Part shown: one piece after another, positions 5,988 to 9,470 of the stretch
How positions within the stretch are numbered: the stretch's first letter is position 1
Layout of the letters: each line of letters opens with the position of its first letter
Source of the DNA: Spirochaetaceae bacterium
GTDB lineage: Bacteria; Spirochaetota; Spirochaetia; DSM-27196; PWMO01
Reading direction: 5' to 3'
Length of the DNA stretch: 9,470 bases
Assembly (NCBI GenBank): GCA_003558175.1
Contig: PWMO01000224.1
Location: 1-9,470, forward strand
The notes under the pieces: model-generated
Seen by the model: only the letters and a program-made list of their open reading frames with translations
What the model was told of the DNA's origin: nothing
Databases searched by the model: none
Program-made: the position numbers and the translations under genes

Positions 5988-7184
5988 ATGAAACCACATA
6001 CGGATTACTCGCCCGAAGAGGCGCTACAGATAGTCCTTCGTGACGTTCGGTCCCTGCCCGTTGAGCAGGTTCCGCTGGCGGACGCACTCCATCGCGTGCT
6101 TTCGCAGCCGCTCTCGGCTCGCGTGGAGGACCCGCGTTTCGACAAATCCGCGGTAGACGGGATTGGAGTGCGCAACGATGATGATTCGGCGGAGTTCGAG
6201 GTAGTCGGCAATATCGCCGCAGGCGACGACCGCCGTTTTTCGCTGAAACGGGGGCAGGCGGTACGAATCATGACCGGCGCACCGGTGCCCGGCGGGATCG
6301 GCCGGGTGATCAAGCTGGAAAACTGCGCGTTTGACGGATCGCGCGCGCGCGTTCTGCAGCCGGAACGCATCACCAATATCGCCCTTCGCGCAGAAAACAT
6401 TCGTATCGGACAGCCGTTACTTTCGCCGCGGCGCCTGCGCCCTCCCGATATCGGTGTACTAGCCTCACAGGGCTACAGCATGCTTTCGGTGTACCGCACG
6501 CCCCGCGTCGCGATCATCGCCACCGGCGACGAGATCTATCCTGCTGAAACCAGCCTGCCGCCGGCGGGAATTTACGACAGCAACAGCCACCAGTTGACCG
6601 CTTTTGCCCGAGATGCATTTGCAGAAGTCACGAACTTCGGTATAATTGGAGATAATCCCGAACGCATTCGTGACACGGTTGCACATGCGGCATCCGTTCA
6701 CGACGTGGTGATCCTTTCCGGTGGTGTCTCCATGGGAGACTTGGACTTCGTGCCGGAGGCATTGTCGGCCGTTGGCGCCGAGGTAGTGTTTCATGGCCTG
6801 GCGATGAAGCCCGGTCGACCCACGCTCTACGCCATGTTGCAGGGGCCCGGGCACACCACCAGGTTTTTCGGCCTGCCGGGAAACCCGGTTTCCACGGCGG
6901 TGCAGTTCGAGTTTCTGGTGCGTCCGCTGCTGGAAGAACTGGGCGGATGCAGCTATCAACCGCGCGAAGCGCGACTGCCGCTTGCCGAAAGCTTCCGGCG
7001 TCGGAACCCGGATCGTCACGAGCTGCTGCCGGGCGTCTGTCGCGACGGTGCGGTGGTGCGTCTGGCATACAAAGGTTCAGGACACGTCAGCGTGCTGTCG
7101 GATGCGACACTGTTCTTCCGTATCGACCGCGGCGTGGAATCGCTCGATGCGGGGAGTGAGGTATATGTTCGATTCATACGGTAG
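5988..7184 (+). CDS. moeA: Molybdopterin molybdenumtransferase (MoeA)
   Basis: A 398-residue cytoplasmic enzyme that inserts molybdate (or tungstate) into adenylylated molybdopterin to give the metal cofactor. Motifs in order: FDKSAVDGIGV (51-61, family form SAMDGYA), TGAPVP (96-101), the MoCF-type nucleotide-fold core with ATGDEI (178-183), GGVSMGDLD (245-253), MKPGRPT (273-279) and GLPGNPVS (295-302), then a C-terminal beta-barrel domain (about 325-398). The length is normal. The ATG at 5988 is chosen over one at 5955 because AGGAAG lies 4 bases before it and the earlier ATG precedes the -10. Ile replaces the usual Tyr in the DGYA motif, a mild deviation. First gene of the plus-strand operon; its last 20 bases overlap moaA. 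Confidence 0.93.
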   Translation: MKPHTDYSPEEALQIVLRDVRSLPVEQVPLADALHRVLSQPLSARVEDPRFDKSAVDGIGVRNDDDSAEFEVVGNIAAGDDRRFSLKRGQAVRIMTGAPVPGGIGRVIKLENCAFDGSRARVLQPERITNIALRAENIRIGQPLLSPRRLRPPDIGVLASQGYSMLSVYRTPRVAIIATGDEIYPAETSLPPAGIYDSNSHQLTAFARDAFAEVTNFGIIGDNPERIRDTVAHAASVHDVVILSGGVSMGDLDFVPEALSAVGAEVVFHGLAMKPGRPTLYAMLQGPGHTTRFFGLPGNPVSTAVQFEFLVRPLLEELGGCSYQPREARLPLAESFRRRNPDRHELLPGVCRDGAVVRLAYKGSGHVSVLSDATLFFRIDRGVESLDAGSEVYVRFIR

Positions 7185-7965
7185 AGTAATTGACTACCTT
7201 CGCATATCGATAACCGACCGCTGCAACCTGCGCTGCAGTTACTGCATGCCGTGCGGCTCGTTCAAATCCATTACTCCGCAGCGGATCCTGAGCTTCGAAG
7301 AGATTCTTGCAGCGGTCAGCGCCGCGGCCGACCTCGGTATCAACAAAGTCCGCCTCACCGGCGGAGAACCCCTGACCCGACGCGGAGTGGTGGAGCTGGT
7401 GCAGTCCATTGCGGCGGTTCCCGGCATCTTCACCGTCGCGATGACCACCAACGGAGTTCTGCTGCCGAGGTTCGCCCGTGAACTCAAAGTTGCCGGTCTC
7501 AACGTGGTCAACGTCTCGCTGGACACCCTCGACCCGGAGAAGTTTCGCCATATTACCCGCTGCGGACAGCTGCAAAGCGTGATCGACGGCATTCTCTGCG
7601 CACGCGACGCCGGGATCGAACGCATCAAGGTCAACACCGTCGTTGGGCCGGAGACCTCCAGCAAAGAACTGGAGGCAATCCGCGCATTCTGCGATGCGAA
7701 CGGGCTGATTCACCAACGCATCGCCCTCTACAGCCTTGAGGCGGAGAAGCACGATAACCACGATTGTGACCGACCGTTGCCGTGTGAAGAGTGCAATCGC
7801 ATTCGACTGCTGTCAACCGGAATTCTCAAGCCGTGTCTGCACTCGAACGAAGAGGTAGTGTTCGATCCTGAGAATCCGCGACGCAGCATCATGCGTACCG
7901 TGGCTCTGAAGCCGGAACACGGCACCGTCTGCACCAACCGGTCGATGGTGGAGATCGGAGGTTGA
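7165..7965 (+). CDS. moaA: GTP 3',8-cyclase (MoaA), short form
   Basis: A radical SAM enzyme that converts GTP to 3',8-cyclo-7,8-dihydro-GTP, the first step of Moco synthesis. Visible: Arg13 in DYLRIS; TDRCNLRCSYCMP with the first cluster ligands Cys20, Cys24 and Cys27; GGEPL (66-70) for SAM; TTNG (94-97); VNVSLDTLDPEKF; C-terminal second-cluster ligands Cys207, Cys210 and Cys224 with NRIRL, whose two Arg contact GTP in the family; and a terminal Gly-Gly, as in classical MoaA. All catalytic landmarks are present, yet the protein has 266 residues against about 320-340 usual. The gap is between KVNTVVGPE (about 155-163) and the C-terminal CEEC: the usual FIE-MP-G segment is missing. The start at 7165 gives the canonical N-terminus; a longer in-frame reading from 6982 lies inside moeA and is not used. 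Confidence 0.9.
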   Translation: MFDSYGRVIDYLRISITDRCNLRCSYCMPCGSFKSITPQRILSFEEILAAVSAAADLGINKVRLTGGEPLTRRGVVELVQSIAAVPGIFTVAMTTNGVLLPRFARELKVAGLNVVNVSLDTLDPEKFRHITRCGQLQSVIDGILCARDAGIERIKVNTVVGPETSSKELEAIRAFCDANGLIHQRIALYSLEAEKHDNHDCDRPLPCEECNRIRLLSTGILKPCLHSNEEVVFDPENPRRSIMRTVALKPEHGTVCTNRSMVEIGG

Positions 7966-7966
7966 G

Positions 7967-8470
7967 ATGAGCTCACTCGATCGTGAACCGGCTCGGCAAG
8001 AATCCTACAAACCGGGCGGCGGTCTGACCCATGTAACGGCAGACGGCAACGCGCGGATGGTCGATGTCTCGGCCAAGCCGTCGGTGCGCCGCACCGCTAC
8101 CGCCCGCGGATTCATCGAGCTGGAATCGAACACGGTGCAGCTGGTGCGAGAGAACGGCCTGAAGAAGGGTGATGTGTTGTCGGTTGCCAAGCTGGCCGGA
8201 ATCATGGGCGCCAAGCAGACCGCCGGTTTGATTCCGCTCTGCCACCAGGTCGAGATAGAGTTTGTCGATGTGCAGCTCACGCTGGAGGAGACGGGCATCT
8301 CGATCAGGGCTGAGGCACGCTGCACCGACAAGACAGGCATCGAGATGGAAGCGCTGACGGCAGTAGCCGTGGCGGCGCTGACGGTGTACGATATGTGCAA
8401 GGCGGTAGACAAGTCGATGCGTATCGGCGCGATCGAGCTGGTTAAGAAGACCAAGGAACGCCTGCCGTGA
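7967..8470 (+). CDS. moaC: Cyclic pyranopterin monophosphate synthase (MoaC)
   Basis: A 167-residue enzyme that rearranges the MoaA product to cyclic pyranopterin monophosphate; the family forms hexamers. Clear family blocks: LTHVTADGNARMVDVSAKPSVRRTATARG (20-48), AGIMGAKQTAGLIPLCH (77-93) with catalytic His93, and GIEMEALTAVAVAALTVYDMCKAVDK (124-149) with Asp142 and Lys145 in the DMCK motif. Lys67 sits where the other catalytic Lys of the family lies. The residue after CH is Gln rather than the common Pro. Length is normal. GGAGG ends 5 bases ahead of the ATG, and the gap from the moaA stop is one base. It overlaps mobB by 4 bp. Confidence 0.95.
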   Translation: MSSLDREPARQESYKPGGGLTHVTADGNARMVDVSAKPSVRRTATARGFIELESNTVQLVRENGLKKGDVLSVAKLAGIMGAKQTAGLIPLCHQVEIEFVDVQLTLEETGISIRAEARCTDKTGIEMEALTAVAVAALTVYDMCKAVDKSMRIGAIELVKKTKERLP

Positions 8471-8982
8471 AGACCGTCGCTATTGTTGGTTACTCCAACA
8501 GCGGCAAGAGCACCGTTCTGCGGGCGCTGCTCGCCGAGGCGAAGCGGCGCGGCCTGAGAGCGGCGGCAATCAAAGTCGGACACCAACACTGCACGCCGAC
8601 TGCGGTGGCGAACGCCCCGACGGCCGGCGGCGCCGCAACAGGTTCGGTCGGCTCCGGATCACGCCTGCGGGACACCGAGAGCTTTGCAGCGGAGGGCGCC
8701 GATCCGGTAGTGTTTCGAACGCCCGACGGGTGGCAGCTGCAGCTGCGCGATGCGCTCGAGCCGCGCACCACACCGCTGCAGATTCCGCCGTGGATGAGGA
8801 CGATACTGGCGGACGTGGACCTGTTGCTGGTTGAAGGCCGACTCGTGGACGGCGCCATCATGGTTCAGACGGTGGGCGCGGACGGACGGCTCAAGTTCGA
8901 GCCTGAGCAGTGCGCACTTGTTGTGCACGACGTGCCGCGGAATCCGCTGCCACCGGAGCTGCCGGCGCTGATCTGGGGTTGA
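8467..8982 (+). CDS. mobB: MobB-like GTP-binding protein of molybdopterin guanine dinucleotide synthesis
   Basis: A 171-residue P-loop protein. MobB proteins bind GTP and assist MobA in attaching GMP to the cofactor. Visible: Walker A GYSNSGKST (8-16), AAIKVGHQH (33-41, family form IKH-H), DTESFAAEGADPVVF (69-83, family form DS-R--AGA) and DLLLVEG (118-124). It starts at GTG, overlapping the moaC stop as GTGA, with AAGGAA about 8 bases upstream. An Ala/Gly/Ser/Thr-rich insertion (about 43-66) separates the HQH and DTESF motifs and looks like a flexible or repeat-expanded loop. No MobA gene is visible in the window, and the last third shows little beyond the family core. The link to guanine dinucleotide formation is inferred from the family. 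Confidence 0.8.
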   Translation: MKTVAIVGYSNSGKSTVLRALLAEAKRRGLRAAAIKVGHQHCTPTAVANAPTAGGAATGSVGSGSRLRDTESFAAEGADPVVFRTPDGWQLQLRDALEPRTTPLQIPPWMRTILADVDLLLVEGRLVDGAIMVQTVGADGRLKFEPEQCALVVHDVPRNPLPPELPALIWG

Positions 8983-9005
8983 CTTGGCTCCGACCCGGGA
9001 TTGCA

Positions 9006-9030
9006 CCGTCGGCCCAGCACCCGGCGACGG
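9006..9030 (+). repeat. Weak hairpin before the small gene
   Basis: CCGTCG (9006-9011) and CGACGG (9025-9030) form a 6-bp stem with a 13-base loop, in the 83-bp gap between mobB and the next gene, the only sizeable gap of the operon. It could mark an mRNA processing point or be chance. No promoter is recognisable in the gap. Confidence 0.25.
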
Positions 9031-9053
9031 CCCCCGCATCAAAACAAGAGAAC

Positions 9054-9059
9054 AGGAGG
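9054..9059 (+). promoter_or_regulatory. Strong ribosome binding site of the small gene
   Basis: AGGAGG followed by 6 bases and ATG at 9066. The ideal site decides the start: the same frame is open back to 8910, but that stretch overlaps mobB and lacks such a signal. It also suggests the small protein is made at a high level compared with its neighbours. Confidence 0.8.
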
Positions 9060-9065
9060 AACAAT

Positions 9066-9263
9066 ATGGCACACGACAGTCAAAACGACCGCTCGTCTCT
9101 GCGCGAAGTAGCCCTGACAATAGATGGAACTCCCGTGGTGATGAATGGCTTCGTGAAAGATGTCTTCCAGCAGGTGGTTGTGGGACTCGTTCGCAGCCTT
9201 GGCGATGAAGACGCCGACGGCAGAATCGAGGTTCTGATCAGCCCCACCGACGAAGCAAAATGA
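9066..9263 (+). CDS. Small conserved-looking protein of unknown function
   Basis: A 65-residue acidic, cytoplasmic protein with no membrane segment, signal or cysteine. After a polar N-terminus it reads REVALTIDGTPVVMNGFVKDVF, then QQVVVGLVRSLGDED and RIEVLIS. The pattern suggests a beta hairpin (residues about 13-27), a long hydrophobic helix (28-45) and a last strand (53-58). It resembles small proteins I recall near metal-cofactor loci in anaerobic bacteria, but no family name can be given. It sits between mobB and moaD in the Moco operon, has the strongest ribosome binding site of the operon, and its stop overlaps the moaD start by 4 bp, so the two are probably co-translated. A carrier, regulator or subunit of molybdopterin synthase are untested possibilities. 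Confidence 0.75.
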   Translation: MAHDSQNDRSSLREVALTIDGTPVVMNGFVKDVFQQVVVGLVRSLGDEDADGRIEVLISPTDEAK

Positions 9264-9470
9264 TACCATCAGAAACGAATCCATCACGAGAAGCACCATC
9301 ACCAATGACGCCGTCTGAGCGAGGAACCGCCAACCCGGTGGTGCGTTATTTCGGTCCGCTGCTGGACATAACCGGCACCGGAGAGGAGGCTGTCTCTCTG
9401 ACCCTGCCGGCCACAATAGCGCAGATCGAAGAGCGGCTGCAGCAGCTCCACCCCGAGGTGCGTGGACAAC
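9260..9470 (+). CDS. moaD: MoaD-like sulfur-carrier protein (partial, cut by window end)
   Basis: The frame opens at the ATG overlapping the preceding stop (ATGA) and is still open at the window edge, 70 codons seen. Residues about 27-70 (VVRYFGPLLDITGTGEEAVSLTLP, then ATIAQIEERLQQLHPEVRG) match the N-terminal half of the beta-grasp MoaD/ThiS fold: strand, loop, strand, helix. MoaD carries sulfur as a C-terminal thiocarboxylate to molybdopterin synthase; the Gly-Gly end is outside the window. Ahead of the fold are about 26 Pro/Ser/Glu-rich residues. An internal ATG at 9305 (Met16) would shorten this but has no ribosome binding site. A tungsten-pathway MoaD variant is equally possible. Identity is fairly secure from context and pattern. 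Confidence 0.75.
   Translation, partial: MIPSETNPSREAPSPMTPSERGTANPVVRYFGPLLDITGTGEEAVSLTLPATIAQIEERLQQLHPEVRGQ

Noticed and set aside
6982..7164. Longer MoaA form reading back into moeA
   Set aside because: The extra 61 residues are a frame-shifted reading of moeA. The family N-terminus (DYLRIS then TDRCNLRC) starts naturally from the ATG at 7165.
1..9470. tRNA, rRNA or CRISPR features
   Set aside because: Reading both strands showed no regularly spaced repeats and no recognisable tRNA or rRNA sequence.

Overview
This is a bacterial window of roughly 60% GC, tightly packed with genes for tungstate/molybdate uptake and molybdopterin cofactor (Moco/Wco) biosynthesis. The sequence does not fix the organism. 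Strong AGGAGG-type ribosome binding sites, Sec-type signal peptides, TupABC transport and a compact moe/moa/mob operon fit an anaerobic or facultative bacterium (Spirochaetota or Desulfobacterota-like lineages are possible, but this is only a guess).

Left part (1-1854). The first 108 bases hold, on the minus strand, the N-terminus of an unidentified protein with a CPNPHC zinc-ribbon-like motif that runs off the window. Divergent from it is a monocistronic AzgA-like NCS2 purine permease (261-1784), with a possible extended -10 promoter and a small palindrome in front. It meets the next operon tail to tail across a 70-bp gap with a weak hairpin.

Middle part (1855-5755, minus strand). An operon reads from right to left: a ModE-type winged-helix domain fused to a TupA-like periplasmic-binding-protein domain (4607-5755), then tupA (3687-4547), tupB (2967-3668) and tupC with a C-terminal TOBE-like domain (1855-2970). 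The regulator's sensor domain aligns along most of its length with the TupA encoded immediately downstream, so it looks like a cytoplasmic copy of the transporter's receptor attached to a DNA-binding domain.

Control region (5756-5987). A perfect 11+2+11 palindrome (5808-5831, arms CGTTATGCAAG and CTTGCATAACG) lies on the -35 box of the regulator-tup promoter. The outer CGTTAT...ATAACG resembles a ModE box. About 110 bp away is a good sigma70-type promoter for the divergent genes, preceded by an 8-bp direct repeat and a GC-rich hairpin.

Right part (5988-9470, plus strand). The operon is moeA, moaA (unusually short), moaC, mobB, a 65-aa protein of unknown function, and a moaD-like sulfur-carrier gene cut by the window end. 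Most junctions overlap or nearly touch: moeA/moaA by 20 bp, moaA/moaC with a 1-bp gap, moaC/mobB by 4 bp, small gene/moaD by 4 bp. The only real gap, 83 bp, lies before the small gene.

The combined picture is one divergent locus that imports the oxyanion (Tup), builds the pterin (MoaA, MoaC, MoaD), inserts the metal (MoeA), processes the cofactor further (MobB) and probably adjusts everything through one fused regulator. The most interesting items are this regulator with its changed ligand loop, its palindromic operator, the shortened MoaA and the small protein coupled to moaD.
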